64,000 nucleotides of DNA from an uncultured Bacilli bacterium (GCA_934098705.1 CAKOPC010000001.1:62001-126000), one strand, 5' to 3'. Counted from the stretch's first letter, positions 35,318 through 44,715 are shown. Numbers and translations: made by a program. Notes: generated by a model from the letters alone, not told the origin.

Positions 35318-35545
35318 TATATCTAGCAGATGAAAAAGACGAAGATATAAATATTTATTATAGAGAGTTAGCGTTTGGTGTAAGCTAATATAAAGTTATA
35401 TCTTGGATCACTTTGGATGTTTTTTATAAAAAGTAAAAACGGTTTACGCGTTATAGTAAAATGAGTGCATAAAGCTTTATGAATTAAGGTGGTACCACGA
35501 TTATTTCGCCCTTAAATACATAAAGCTTTTTTATTTTAAAGGAGG
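35318..35545 (+). promoter_or_regulatory. T-box leader, isoleucine specific
   Basis: A T-box riboswitch that senses uncharged tRNA. Stem I contains AGAGAGTTAGCG...TTGGTGTAAGCTAA, with the specifier ATC (35400-35402, isoleucine) in the loop before TTGGATCAC. The T-box itself is AAGGTGGTACCACG (35486-35499); its TGGT bulge pairs with the tRNA acceptor end. The terminator arm AAAGCTTTATG...AATTAAGG pairs with CCTTAA...ACATAAAGCTTT followed by TTTT. Uncharged tRNA-Ile would favour the antiterminator and turn on ileS. Confidence 0.92.
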
Positions 35546-35552
35546 AATTATT

Positions 35553-38500
35553 ATGTTTAAAATGCTAGGCAAAGATAAAGTATCAAAAGAAGAAGATAAA
35601 ATAAGTAATTACTGGCAAGATATTGATATACTTAAAAAATCAATAGATAAAGGTGATAAATATTTTGTTTTTTATGATGGACCTGCTTTTGCAAATGGTT
35701 TTCCAGGACTTCATCATATGGTTGCTAAAAATTTAAAAGATGCTTTTTGTAAATATTATACAATGAAAGGTTATAAAGTTTTAAGAAAAGTAGGATGGGA
35801 TACTCATGGACTTCCTATTGAAAATCATGTTGAGAAAAAACTTGGTATTTCATCAAAAAAAGAAATTGAAGAAATAGGTACCCAAAAGTTTAATTTAGAG
35901 TGCCGTAAAAGTGTAAGAGAAAATGAAGATGCTTTCACACGTCTTACAAAGAAAATGGGTCAATTTATAGATACTGATAATCCATATTTAACATATAAAA
36001 ATGAATATATTGAAACTGAGTGGTGGATTTTAAAGAAGTTCTATGAAGAGGGATTATTTTATGAAGGAACAAGAGTTGTACCTTATTGCCCTCACTGCGG
36101 AACTGGTCTTGCATCACATGAAGTAGCACAAGGTTATAAAACAGTTGATGTAAATACTGTTTATGTACCATTTAAGCTTAAAGATAAAGATGAATACTTT
36201 TTAGTATGGACAACAACCCCATGGACTTTAATTGCTAACGTTGCTTTATGCGTTAATCCAGATGAAGATTATGTAAAGGTACTATCAAAAGGATATAAGT
36301 TTATTCTTGCAAAAGCCCTTTTAAATGAAGTTTTTGATAAAGATTATGAAATACTTGAAACATTTAAAGGAAAGACTTTAGAATATCAAGAATACGAACA
36401 ATTAATACCTTCCCTTAATGTATCTAAAAAGGCTTTTTATGTTACTTGTGATACATATGTTACTATGGAAGATGGAACGGGTATCGTACATATTGCTCCA
36501 GCTTTTGGAGAGGATGATAGTAAAGTTGCCGAAAAATATAACTTACCAGTTTTAAATCCAGTTGGAAAAGATGGCATCTATACCGAAGGTTTATGGAAAG
36601 GTATAAGTGTTTTTGATGTAGAACTTGATGTTATAAAATATCTTAAAGAAAATGATAAGTTATTTAAAAAACAAAAAATGAGTCATGATTATCCGCATTG
36701 CTGGAGATGTCAAACACCGCTTTTATATTACTCTATGCCAAGTTATTATATAAAAGTATCAAGCTTTAAAGACAGGTTAGTTGAGGCTAACAGTAAGGTT
36801 TCTTGGTATCCAAGTTATGTTGGAGAAAAACGTTTTGCAAACTGGCTTTCTAATGCAAAGGACTGGAACATATCAAGAACAAGATACTGGGGTAGTCCAA
36901 TTCCATATTTTAAGTGTGGTTGTGGTTATAATCATATGGTTGGTAGTATAAAAGAATTAAAAGAACTATCTATAGATAAAATAGATGATAATTTTGATCT
37001 TCATAAACCATATATTGATAATGTTAGATTAAAATGTCCTAAATGTGGCAAAGAGATGAAACGTATTTTAGATGTACTTGATTGCTGGTTTGATTCGGGT
37101 TCTATGCCATTTGCTCAGTACCATTATCCATTTGAAAATAAAGAACTTTTTGAAAACCAATTTCCAGCAGACTTTATATGCGAAGGAATTGATCAAACAA
37201 GAGGATGGTTTTATACATTACTTGTTATATCTACCTTCATAAAGGGCGTTGCTCCATATAAAAATGTTTTAGTAAATGATCTTTTACTTGATAAAGATGG
37301 TAAAAAAATGAGTAAAAGTAAAGGTAATATTGTTGAACCATTTACAACAATAGAAGAATATGGAGCAGATACAGTAAGATTTTATCTTCCATATGTATCT
37401 CCAGTTTGGACACCACTAAAATTTGATATGTCAGGACTTAAAGAAGTATATTCTAAATTCTTTAATCCTTTAAGAAATTCCTATACTTTCTTTGCAACTT
37501 ATGCTAATATCGATAAAATAGATAAAAAGATGTTTACCGTTCCTTATAATTCTTTAGAAGAAATAGATAAATGGTTACTTTCAAAATATAATAGATTAAT
37601 TAAAGATGTAACAACAGCATATGATGAATATGATTTAAATAAAGTTGTAAAATATTTAACAACCTTTGTAAGTGAAGATTTATCAAACTGGTACATAAGA
37701 AGAAATAGAGATCGTTTCTGGGGTAGTTTACTTGAAACATCAAAAATTGCTGTATATCAAACAACTTATACTTGTCTTTTAGGAATTGTAAAATTACTTG
37801 CTCCAATATCACCATTTATAAGTGAAGAAATATATAGGAATTTAACAGAAGAAGTATCAGTACATTTAAGTAAATTCCCTTTATGTAATGAATCTTTAAT
37901 AAATAAAGATATTGAAACTAGAATGGATCTTGTAAGAAATTTAATATCACTTGGTAGAAATAAAAGAGAAGAAGTAAAGATAAAGGTAAGACAACCAATA
38001 AGTGAAGTTATATTAGATGGCAAATTAAAATATACTTTAGAAGGTTTGGAAGATTTAATAAAAGAAGAATTAAATGTAAAAAATATTATCTTTAAAGATG
38101 ACTTAAGTGAAGTAATGGATTTTATTATAAGACCAAACTTTAAAGTTGCAGGTAAAGTTATTGGTAATAAAATGAAGGAATATCAAGAATTTTTAAGCAA
38201 TTTAACATTAGAAGAAAAAGAAAAATTATTAAATAATGCAACAATAAAATTTAATGATTTAGTTATAACAAATGATTTAATAGAAGTTAAAGTACAAGCC
38301 AAAGAAGGCTTTGATGTTGCTATGGATAAAGGATTATTTATAATACTTAATACAACTTTAACTTGCGACTTATTAAAAGAAGGAATAGCAAGAGAACTTG
38401 TATCAAAAGTACAAAACTTAAGAAAAGAAAAAGGCTTTGATATAGAAAATAGAATAACTTTATATTATAATGGAGATAATTATTTTGAAGAAGTTTTAAA

Positions 38501-38621
38501 AGATTTTGAAGCTTATATAAAGAAAGAAACATTAGCTACTGATATAATAAAAAATGAGTCTTTAACTGATAAATATGTTTTAAATGATACTACTGTATAT
38601 TTAGATGTTTCAAAAAATTAG
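35553..38621 (+). CDS. ileS: Isoleucyl-tRNA synthetase (IleRS2 type, GLHH motif)
   Basis: A class Ia synthetase of 1022 residues, which charges tRNA-Ile. The HIGH-equivalent motif reads FPGLHH (G52-L53-H54-H55) rather than HxGH, and the KMSKS motif is DGKKMSKSKGN (about 590). GWDTHGLPIENHVE, LASHEVAQGYKTVDVNTVY and the editing-domain TTTPWTLIAN place it in the eukaryote-like IleRS2 group. Such GxHH enzymes have been reported to be extremely resistant to mupirocin. Two zinc-binding cysteine clusters (CPHC, CGCGY; CPKCGK) are present. It is controlled by the T-box directly upstream; AAAGGAGG precedes the ATG. Confidence 0.95.
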   Translation: MFKMLGKDKVSKEEDKISNYWQDIDILKKSIDKGDKYFVFYDGPAFANGFPGLHHMVAKNLKDAFCKYYTMKGYKVLRKVGWDTHGLPIENHVEKKLGISSKKEIEEIGTQKFNLECRKSVRENEDAFTRLTKKMGQFIDTDNPYLTYKNEYIETEWWILKKFYEEGLFYEGTRVVPYCPHCGTGLASHEVAQGYKTVDVNTVYVPFKLKDKDEYFLVWTTTPWTLIANVALCVNPDEDYVKVLSKGYKFILAKALLNEVFDKDYEILETFKGKTLEYQEYEQLIPSLNVSKKAFYVTCDTYVTMEDGTGIVHIAPAFGEDDSKVAEKYNLPVLNPVGKDGIYTEGLWKGISVFDVELDVIKYLKENDKLFKKQKMSHDYPHCWRCQTPLLYYSMPSYYIKVSSFKDRLVEANSKVSWYPSYVGEKRFANWLSNAKDWNISRTRYWGSPIPYFKCGCGYNHMVGSIKELKELSIDKIDDNFDLHKPYIDNVRLKCPKCGKEMKRILDVLDCWFDSGSMPFAQYHYPFENKELFENQFPADFICEGIDQTRGWFYTLLVISTFIKGVAPYKNVLVNDLLLDKDGKKMSKSKGNIVEPFTTIEEYGADTVRFYLPYVSPVWTPLKFDMSGLKEVYSKFFNPLRNSYTFFATYANIDKIDKKMFTVPYNSLEEIDKWLLSKYNRLIKDVTTAYDEYDLNKVVKYLTTFVSEDLSNWYIRRNRDRFWGSLLETSKIAVYQTTYTCLLGIVKLLAPISPFISEEIYRNLTEEVSVHLSKFPLCNESLINKDIETRMDLVRNLISLGRNKREEVKIKVRQPISEVILDGKLKYTLEGLEDLIKEELNVKNIIFKDDLSEVMDFIIRPNFKVAGKVIGNKMKEYQEFLSNLTLEEKEKLLNNATIKFNDLVITNDLIEVKVQAKEGFDVAMDKGLFIILNTTLTCDLLKEGIARELVSKVQNLRKEKGFDIENRITLYYNGDNYFEEVLKDFEAYIKKETLATDIIKNESLTDKYVLNDTTVYLDVSKN

Positions 38622-38623
38622 TA

Positions 38624-38661
38624 TAAAAAAGGTAGATGCTAAAAATTAAGGCATTTACTTT
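38624..38661 (+). terminator. Terminator of ileS
   Basis: AAAAAGGTAGATGC / GGCATTTACTTTTTT stem with G-T pairs. Confidence 0.7.
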
Positions 38662-38718
38662 TTTATTTGCAAAAATTTAAAAAATAAGGTATTATAAATA
38701 TATATAGTAAGAGGTTGT

Positions 38719-40518
38719 ATGAAGAAGTTTTATTTATTATTTTTAACTATTTTGTTTGTAATACCTTTTAAAGTTTCAGCTTATAGTAAGGCTTTAGTTG
38801 ATATTACAAATATGAATATATATGAAATACAAACAGCTATTGATAATGGATATTTAACATACGAAGAATTAACAAGATTATATTTAGAAAGAATAGAAAA
38901 CTATGATAAAGATTATAACACTATAATCACTTTAAATAATAATGCTATAGAGGAAGCTAAAAAATGTGATGCTATATATAAGGAAAAGGGGAGAGATTCA
39001 CTTCTTTTTGGGATACCAATACTTGTTAAAGATAATATAGATGTATATGGTATGCCAACAACTAATGGTACTAAAACACTTTTAGACTCTTTCCCTAAAG
39101 AAGATAGTGAAGCTATAAAACTATTAAAAGAAAAAGGTGTTATAGTGCTTGGAAAAACAAATATGAGTGAGTTTGCTTTTTATGCATCATCAAGCAAAAG
39201 CTCTTTTGGCACAACAAGTAATGCTTATAATAAAGAATATTCAAGTTATGGTTCATCAGGTGGTAGTGCTGTTGCTGTTGCTCTTGCTTTTGCCCAAGTT
39301 TCACTTGGTACTGATACAGCAGCATCTGTTAGAACTCCAGCAAGTGCTAATAATGTAATAGGTATAAGACCAACATTTAATACAATAAGTAGTAAAGGTG
39401 TTATTTTATATGATATGACAAGAGATACTATTGGAGTTTTTTCAAGAAATACTTATGATAATATGCTTTTTTTAGCAGTACTTCAAGAAAAGAACGAAGA
39501 GTATTATACAAAACTTATAAATAATAAAAAGAAACATACTATTCTTGTTATAAATGATTTTTACAAAGGATATAGTTATGGTTCTTATGAAACATCTAAA
39601 ACAGATAACAAAATAGTAGAATTAATGGATAGTGTTTTAAAAAAATTAGATAGTAATAATATAGAAGTAAAATACATAGATAATTTTTATAAATATCCAT
39701 ATAATACTTATGATTATTTAACAACAAATGGTAAATATATGTGTACTTGTTTTAATGAATATATAAAAGGTACAACATCTAATATAGGAAGTTTATTAGA
39801 ACTTGAAAGAGATTATGGACATATTAATACTATTTCAAACTATTTAGCAGAATGTGGTGATATATATACAAATAATCTTTATGAACATGACAAAGAAGTA
39901 AAGAATGATTATATAGAATATATTAAGGAAATATTAAAAATATATGATGCTGATTTTTTAGTTTATCCAACAACTAAAAATTTACTTATTAAAAATGGAG
40001 ATAGCACAGGAAGTTTTATAACTAATTCATCTACTATTGCTCCAGTTGCTGGAGTGCCGTCAATTAACCTTTCTCTTGGAAGTATCGAGGGACTTTATTA
40101 TGGTATGGAAGTTGTAGCGTTAAAAAATGAAGAGTACATGTTATATAGTTTTGCGTCTTTATATGAACAAATAAACCATACTTATAAATTACCAGATGAG
40201 GTACCACCTTTATATGAAACATATGAAGAAGTTAATAAATTATCTAATCTTTATAATATAATACAAACAAAAAATGTAATTGATAAAACTCAGGTTTTAA
40301 AACAAGATGAATATAAAATATCAGTAGATAATATAAAAGACTTTTTTGATAATTATAATTTATTAGATGAAGATGAGATAATAACAAAGGCACAAACTTT
40401 ATATAATGAATATATAAAAAGTGTTAAAAACGTATCATCTCATACAATATATTATTGCATTGCTAATCTTACATTGCTTTTTATATTAATTATTTTAGTT
40501 AAGAAAAAGGAATCATAA
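38719..40518 (+). CDS. Secreted, membrane-anchored amidase-signature protein
   Basis: A 599-residue protein with a signal peptide (about 1-21, ending FKVSA), an amidase-signature domain (about 25-490) and a C-terminal membrane helix (about 573-594), so the enzyme faces outward and is held at the tail. The catalytic lysine is K104 (PILVKDNIDVYGMPTTNGTK). The serine motif is YGSSGGSA (176-183) and the nucleophile region is GTDTAASVRTPA (196-207), where the usual GG before the Ser is AA. The family includes GatA but here without GatB/C, and the secreted placement argues for hydrolysis of an external amide. Substrate unknown. Confidence 0.85.
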   Translation: MKKFYLLFLTILFVIPFKVSAYSKALVDITNMNIYEIQTAIDNGYLTYEELTRLYLERIENYDKDYNTIITLNNNAIEEAKKCDAIYKEKGRDSLLFGIPILVKDNIDVYGMPTTNGTKTLLDSFPKEDSEAIKLLKEKGVIVLGKTNMSEFAFYASSSKSSFGTTSNAYNKEYSSYGSSGGSAVAVALAFAQVSLGTDTAASVRTPASANNVIGIRPTFNTISSKGVILYDMTRDTIGVFSRNTYDNMLFLAVLQEKNEEYYTKLINNKKKHTILVINDFYKGYSYGSYETSKTDNKIVELMDSVLKKLDSNNIEVKYIDNFYKYPYNTYDYLTTNGKYMCTCFNEYIKGTTSNIGSLLELERDYGHINTISNYLAECGDIYTNNLYEHDKEVKNDYIEYIKEILKIYDADFLVYPTTKNLLIKNGDSTGSFITNSSTIAPVAGVPSINLSLGSIEGLYYGMEVVALKNEEYMLYSFASLYEQINHTYKLPDEVPPLYETYEEVNKLSNLYNIIQTKNVIDKTQVLKQDEYKISVDNIKDFFDNYNLLDEDEIITKAQTLYNEYIKSVKNVSSHTIYYCIANLTLLFILIILVKKKES

Positions 40519-40532
40519 TTTGGTTCCTTTTT
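40504..40532. terminator. Bidirectional terminator amidase / sigK
   Basis: AAAAAGGAA / TTCCTTTTT stem between convergent genes; both stop regions lie in or beside it. Confidence 0.75.
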
Positions 40533-41235
40533 AACATTTTTTGTTTTTTAAAAACTCTCTTAAAATTTTAGTAATAGCTCTTTTTTCAATACGTGATACA
40601 TAGCTTCTTGAAATATTAAGGTCATATGCTATTTCTTTTTGGGTTTGTTCATCATGCATATAAAGACCATATCTTCTTATAATAATTTCTTTTTCTCTTT
40701 CAGTTAGTATATTAAAATATTTCCTTAAAAGCTTAATATTATCTTTAGTTTCTAATACTTCATCAAACATAGGCATAGGAGTTTTTAAAACATCTAAGAT
40801 AGTTATTTCATTACCTTCCTTATCAAAACCTATTTTATCATCTAAACTTATATTTGAATCATTTTTTTTATTGCTTCTAAAATACATTAGTATTTCATTT
40901 TCAATACATCTAGCACAATAAGTAGTAATTTTTGTACCATGTTTCAAACTATAAGAATCAATACCTTTTATAAGACCTATTGTACCAATACTTATTAAAT
41001 CATCATTTAAATTTTTATTATTATCAAACTTTTTAGCAATGTGAGCTACTAATCTTAAATTATGTTCTATTAACATATTACGAGCATCTTTATCTTTATT
41101 TAAAAGTAATTTTTTTATACAAGCTTCTTCTTCCTCTTTAGTTAAAGGATCTGGAAAAACATTATTAGAATAAGATGTTGTAAAAAATAAGCACGTTTTT
41201 AAAATTTCAATTAAACTTGTTAAAATACTTATCAC
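40531..41235 (-). CDS. sigK: Sporulation sigma factor SigK (pro-sigK), uninterrupted
   Basis: A late mother-cell sigma factor of about 234 residues. The RNLLIEHNLRLVAHI-type region 2 (LIEHNLRLVAHIAKKFD, DLISIGTIGLIKGIDSY, TYCARCIENEILMYFR) and the region 4 HTH (EIAYDLNISRSYVSRIEKRA) match SigK. The hydrophobic first 22 or so residues (SLIEILKTCLFFTTSYS) form the inhibitory pro-sequence cleaved by SpoIVFB. The gene is continuous, with no skin element. Start: GTG 41235 has AGGAA directly against it; AGGAAGTGAT (41240-41231) is better placed for ATT 41226, so a non-ATG start is likely either way. spoIVB, which triggers pro-sigK processing, is at 60356. Confidence 0.92.
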   Translation of the reverse strand: MISILTSLIEILKTCLFFTTSYSNNVFPDPLTKEEEEACIKKLLLNKDKDARNMLIEHNLRLVAHIAKKFDNNKNLNDDLISIGTIGLIKGIDSYSLKHGTKITTYCARCIENEILMYFRSNKKNDSNISLDDKIGFDKEGNEITILDVLKTPMPMFDEVLETKDNIKLLRKYFNILTEREKEIIIRRYGLYMHDEQTQKEIAYDLNISRSYVSRIEKRAITKILREFLKNKKC

Positions 41236-41314
41236 TTCCTAATTAAATATATTAAAAAATATGTCAAAATATGCTTTAGGTATATTTTGACAAAGAAAGT
41301 TTTATTAGAAATTT

Positions 41315-41343
41315 TTGACATAATATATAAAATATGCTACAAT
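41315..41343 (+). promoter_or_regulatory. Promoter of the gene at 41370
   Basis: TTGACA (41315-41320), 17-base spacer, TACAAT (41338-41343). TTTTGACA occurs three times between 41255 and 41320, twice on the plus strand and once on the minus strand. Confidence 0.85.
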
Positions 41344-41369
41344 ATTTAATCATTAAAGGAGCTATATAT

Positions 41370-41996
41370 ATGGATAAATATATGAATAATTTAGTACAAG
41401 AATATGTTAGAAGTTCAAATATAAAGCATATTGATTTAAATAGTACTTTATTTATTAAAGATTTTGCAAATTTTATAAAGGAAAGAGAAAAAGAAGGCAA
41501 AATATATTTTGATTTTTTAGATTATTTATGTACAACACCTATGCTTGATAATAATATATGCGAAGTAAATAAGGGTAAGTATGACAGCATTGTAAAGGAT
41601 AAGGATATGCTTATTATTACACCATTTTTTAATGATTTTGAAAGATGTAATTTTAAGATGATTATACCACGAGAGTTTACTGTAATAGATGATATGCCAT
41701 ATATAAAAAATGAAATAGGTACAGAAAATATAAGCCATTTTAATATAACAAGGTATATAACACAAAATCCATATAATAAAAGTTATATAAAAGATTTTGA
41801 TAAATTACATAATAATAACTTTGCTATAGCAGTAGGGGTATATGGTAGTATTTATGATAAAGATATTGAGTATAAAATAAATATGTTAGAGGCTTTAAAA
41901 GATAAATTAATAGATAGTTATACATGTGAATATGCAACAAGTAAAGACTGCTACATGTATGCTGTTGTAAGTAATAAATTAGTAAGAAGAAGATAA
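41370..41996 (+). CDS. Hypothetical protein
   Basis: A 208-residue soluble protein I do not recognise. It is charged and Tyr/Asp/Asn-rich, with no signal peptide, no membrane helix and no familiar motif. The strong promoter at 41315 and AAAGGA (41355-41360) suggest real expression, and the start at 41370 is chosen for that ribosome binding site. It is divergent from sigK and separated from the next gene by a terminator. Confidence 0.65.
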   Translation: MDKYMNNLVQEYVRSSNIKHIDLNSTLFIKDFANFIKEREKEGKIYFDFLDYLCTTPMLDNNICEVNKGKYDSIVKDKDMLIITPFFNDFERCNFKMIIPREFTVIDDMPYIKNEIGTENISHFNITRYITQNPYNKSYIKDFDKLHNNNFAIAVGVYGSIYDKDIEYKINMLEALKDKLIDSYTCEYATSKDCYMYAVVSNKLVRRR

Positions 41997-42020
41997 AAGA
42001 TAATTTTTTTATCTTTTTAT
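41995..42020 (+). terminator. Terminator
   Basis: AAAAGATAA / TTATCTTTTT stem after the gene at 41370. Confidence 0.75.
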
Positions 42021-42033
42021 TTTGTAAAACAAC

Positions 42034-42062
42034 TTGAAATATATAAAGTATTTTGCTACAAT
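42034..42062 (+). promoter_or_regulatory. Promoter of the phase-OFF surface gene
   Basis: TTGAAA (42034-42039), 17-base spacer, TACAAT (42057-42062). The leader from TACAAT to the ATG is identical to that of the gene at 49052, while the -35 side differs. Confidence 0.85.
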
Positions 42063-42655
42063 AAATATGTAAAAATAAGGAAAGAAGGATGTTTTATGAA
42101 ACAAATGTTTAGACTTGGGGGGGGGTATCACAAACTAAAAGGTATATAATACCAGTAATATTTGTAATACTTCTTTTAATAATAACGGTTGGACTTTCAT
42201 ATGCTATGTATACATTTACTGGCAGTGGAACAAAAGAAAATGTAATACAAACAGGACATATAGTAATTACATTTAATGATGTGAATAATATTAGTATTCA
42301 AAATAGGTATCCAGAAACAGATAGTGAAGGCTTAGCAAATACTGATACAAATTCACAAATGACATTTACTGTTACAAGTGATATAACAGGAGATACTAAA
42401 GTAAATTATGCCTTAGGTATCACAGATATACAAGAAGGAAACACATTAACACAAGACTATATAAAAATATATTTAAAAAAAGGAAATGAAGTAGCAACAG
42501 GCTTTACAGAAAATAAAGGAGAACTAATATCTAGTTTTAAGCCACTTTATATAGAAAATGTAATGGATAGTCATGTTTTATTAACAGATATAATAAGTGG
42601 AAGTGAAGTACATACCTATACATTAAAGGCATGGATAGATGAAAAGTATAAATTG
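42055..42655 (+). repeat. Direct repeat copy A (leader and 5' third of surface gene)
   Basis: About 600 bases nearly identical to 49011-49612, including leader, anchor and first extracellular domain. The copies differ by one G in the poly-G tract and a few scattered substitutions, then diverge sharply. Confidence 0.9.
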
Positions 42656-43792
42656 CCAAGTACAGAAAGTAATACTAACGGAACACATACAAGTAATACA
42701 ACAAGTGAAACATTTAAATTTAAGATAAAAGGATATGGAACTACAGAAAGTATAGAAGTGATAGATAAATCTTTAAGAAGACTTATATTAGGAAAAAACA
42801 ATAGTAATGTAATAGGAGTATTACCAGAAGCATCTTTACAAACAACATATGAATTAGCTGGAGACAAATCAGGTTTATATGTATCAACAGATACAAATGA
42901 TGGTAGTCCAACTTATTATTTTAGAGGTAACAATGGTTGTAGTGGTGTTGCTATGACACAAGAAATATGCACTTTACTTGGAGGTTCAAGGTTTTTATCA
43001 AGTAGCTTACAATGTGGAAGGCAAATAGGGCAATATGAATATGAAGTAAAAAAAGTGCAAAATTTGTCGAAGGAGCAATGTATCTTAAATGGAGGAACCT
43101 ATGATGAAAATGCAGTGAATAATTATGTGTCTTTTGCGGGTTTCACATGGAGAATAGTGCGTATAAATGAAGATGGCAGTATAAGATTATTATTAAGTGA
43201 AAGAATAAATAACAATAAAACATATCGATTCAATCCAAGTTCTAAGAATTATACTTATATGTATTATAGCAATAGTGATGTAGAAGGTGGAATAAAAAGA
43301 ACAGTAGATACATGGTATAATGATAATTTAAAAACTTATGAAGACTATATAGCAGATACAGAATTTTGCGAACAATTTAAAGTTGCTACTAAAAGTTCTA
43401 GTGCAACAGCTGGCAGTGTAACAGTACCATTATATTCTAGTTATACATCAAATTTCAAATGTAATATTGATGAAAATGGCAAAGGAATTTTAAATTTAAA
43501 GGTAGGTTTATTAATCTTTGATGAGGCAGTACATGCAGGAGGGTATCCAAAGATAAATAGTTACCCATATATTGTATCGCGTAGTAATGATGTAGGTATG
43601 GATTTTTGGTCTATGAGTCCCAGCGCTTGTAATAATAGTGATTTAAGGGTTTGGAATATTGCTGAATATGAATATTCAATAAATGCTTATCCTGTTAACA
43701 TTGCAGAAACAATTAGTTTAGTAATTTCTTTAAATCCAGATACCCTAGCAACAGGCACAGGAACTATTGATGACCCCTACATCGTTAGCTAA
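42096..43792 (+). pseudogene. Surface display protein, phase-OFF copy (9-G tract)
   Basis: From the ATG at 42096 the frame reads MKQMFRLGGG and then, because the G run (42117-42125) has nine bases, runs into TAA at 42147. With one more G the frame continues without a stop to 43792, giving about 565 residues: a signal anchor (about 17-38), an extracellular beta-rich domain (NVIQTGHIVITFNDVNN onwards) and the shared C-terminal display domain with an extra Cys-containing insert after YYFRGNN (about 42930-43120). The rest is intact, which argues for reversible switching rather than decay. Ribosome binding site AAAGAAGGAT. Confidence 0.88.
42117..42125 (+). repeat. Poly-G tract, 9 G (out of frame)
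   Basis: Nine consecutive G at codons 8-10 of the surface gene in a genome that is otherwise very poor in G and C. The homologous tract at 49073 has ten. Confidence 0.92.
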
Positions 43793-43875
43793 AAAAACAT
43801 CTTGTAAAAATAAAAAATATATTATACAATGTATCTATAAGGATAATATGCCTTATAATAGACGTTTAAAGATAA

Positions 43876-43920
43876 AAAGGGACACAATTTATAAGGTATT
43901 TTGTGTCTTTGTTTGTTTTT
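43876..43920 (+). terminator. Terminator of the surface gene
   Basis: GACACAA / TTGTGTC stem (43881-43887 with 43901-43907) followed by T-rich sequence. Confidence 0.78.
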
Positions 43921-43947
43921 AAATAAAAAAAATAAAGGAGAGATGTT

Positions 43948-44661
43948 ATGAATAATAACGAGAAATTTTATGCAGAAGTAAAATCATTATACGCATACCT
44001 ATATGAGTGGAAAGAATCACTTGAAAGGAATAAAAGGAACTATAGCCTTGATGACTACAATTTTATGCATGATGTGCTTCAAAGTTTAAGGGGACAATTA
44101 AAATACTTTGGAAAACAAACCTGGGAAAGAATAGAAAAAGATGAGGTCTTTAAATGTGAAACTGAAGAAGAAAGAATTAAACGTTTAAAATACATAATAG
44201 ACCTAAAAAACAATCAAAATGAAAACTTAGATTACTATAAAGAAGTTTTTAATGAATATAAAAAAGAAACAAATCCTGATAAAAAAGAATCATTAAATAG
44301 AGAACTTGGATTTTTAAAAGATAATATAGAAAGTACAAGCTATAAACTAGATAATGCAACAACTACTAAAAATACAGAAAAAATAAAAGATTATGTAAGA
44401 ATACTAAATCCTGATTATACTATATCATTTGATATATATAAAACAAAAGATAATTATATTACTTTTAAAACAGAAGAAGAATTAGAAAATGAAAGAAGTA
44501 TTGTATTAAGTGAAGCAGATTCAAGTTTTGATAGATTTGATCTTGGTAAAAAAGAAGGGGTTATAAAACTATTTAATAATCTTTATGATACTTATGTTAG
44601 TGATATAAAACTAATACAAAAACTAGATAATAAAAACCTTGTAAAAACTCTAAAAAAATAG
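43948..44661 (+). CDS. Hypothetical coiled-coil protein
   Basis: A 237-residue charged, soluble protein with long helical stretches (about 1-130) and no recognised motif. AAAGGAGAG precedes the ATG. It lies between terminators, so it is a single-gene unit placed between the surface gene and xerC. No function can be assigned. Confidence 0.6.
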   Translation: MNNNEKFYAEVKSLYAYLYEWKESLERNKRNYSLDDYNFMHDVLQSLRGQLKYFGKQTWERIEKDEVFKCETEEERIKRLKYIIDLKNNQNENLDYYKEVFNEYKKETNPDKKESLNRELGFLKDNIESTSYKLDNATTTKNTEKIKDYVRILNPDYTISFDIYKTKDNYITFKTEEELENERSIVLSEADSSFDRFDLGKKEGVIKLFNNLYDTYVSDIKLIQKLDNKNLVKTLKK

Positions 44662-44681
44662 AATTAACGTTCTATTTTTTT
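44652..44681 (+). terminator. Terminator
   Basis: AAAAAATAGAA / TTCTATTTTTT stem, 6-base loop. Confidence 0.82.
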
Positions 44682-44715
44682 ATTAATTTATGTTATAATA
44701 AAAATTGTGATAGCA

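Noticed and set aside
39140..39358. Two short overlapping ORFs rich in Gln/Leu inside the amidase gene
   Set aside because: They arise from the other frames of the repeated GCT/GTT codons in the amidase serine motif region and have no start signals.
42096..43792. Plain pseudogene reading of the 42096 gene
   Set aside because: Only one base in a homopolymer separates it from a full frame with all domain motifs, promoter and ribosome binding site intact, so reversible switching is the better explanation.
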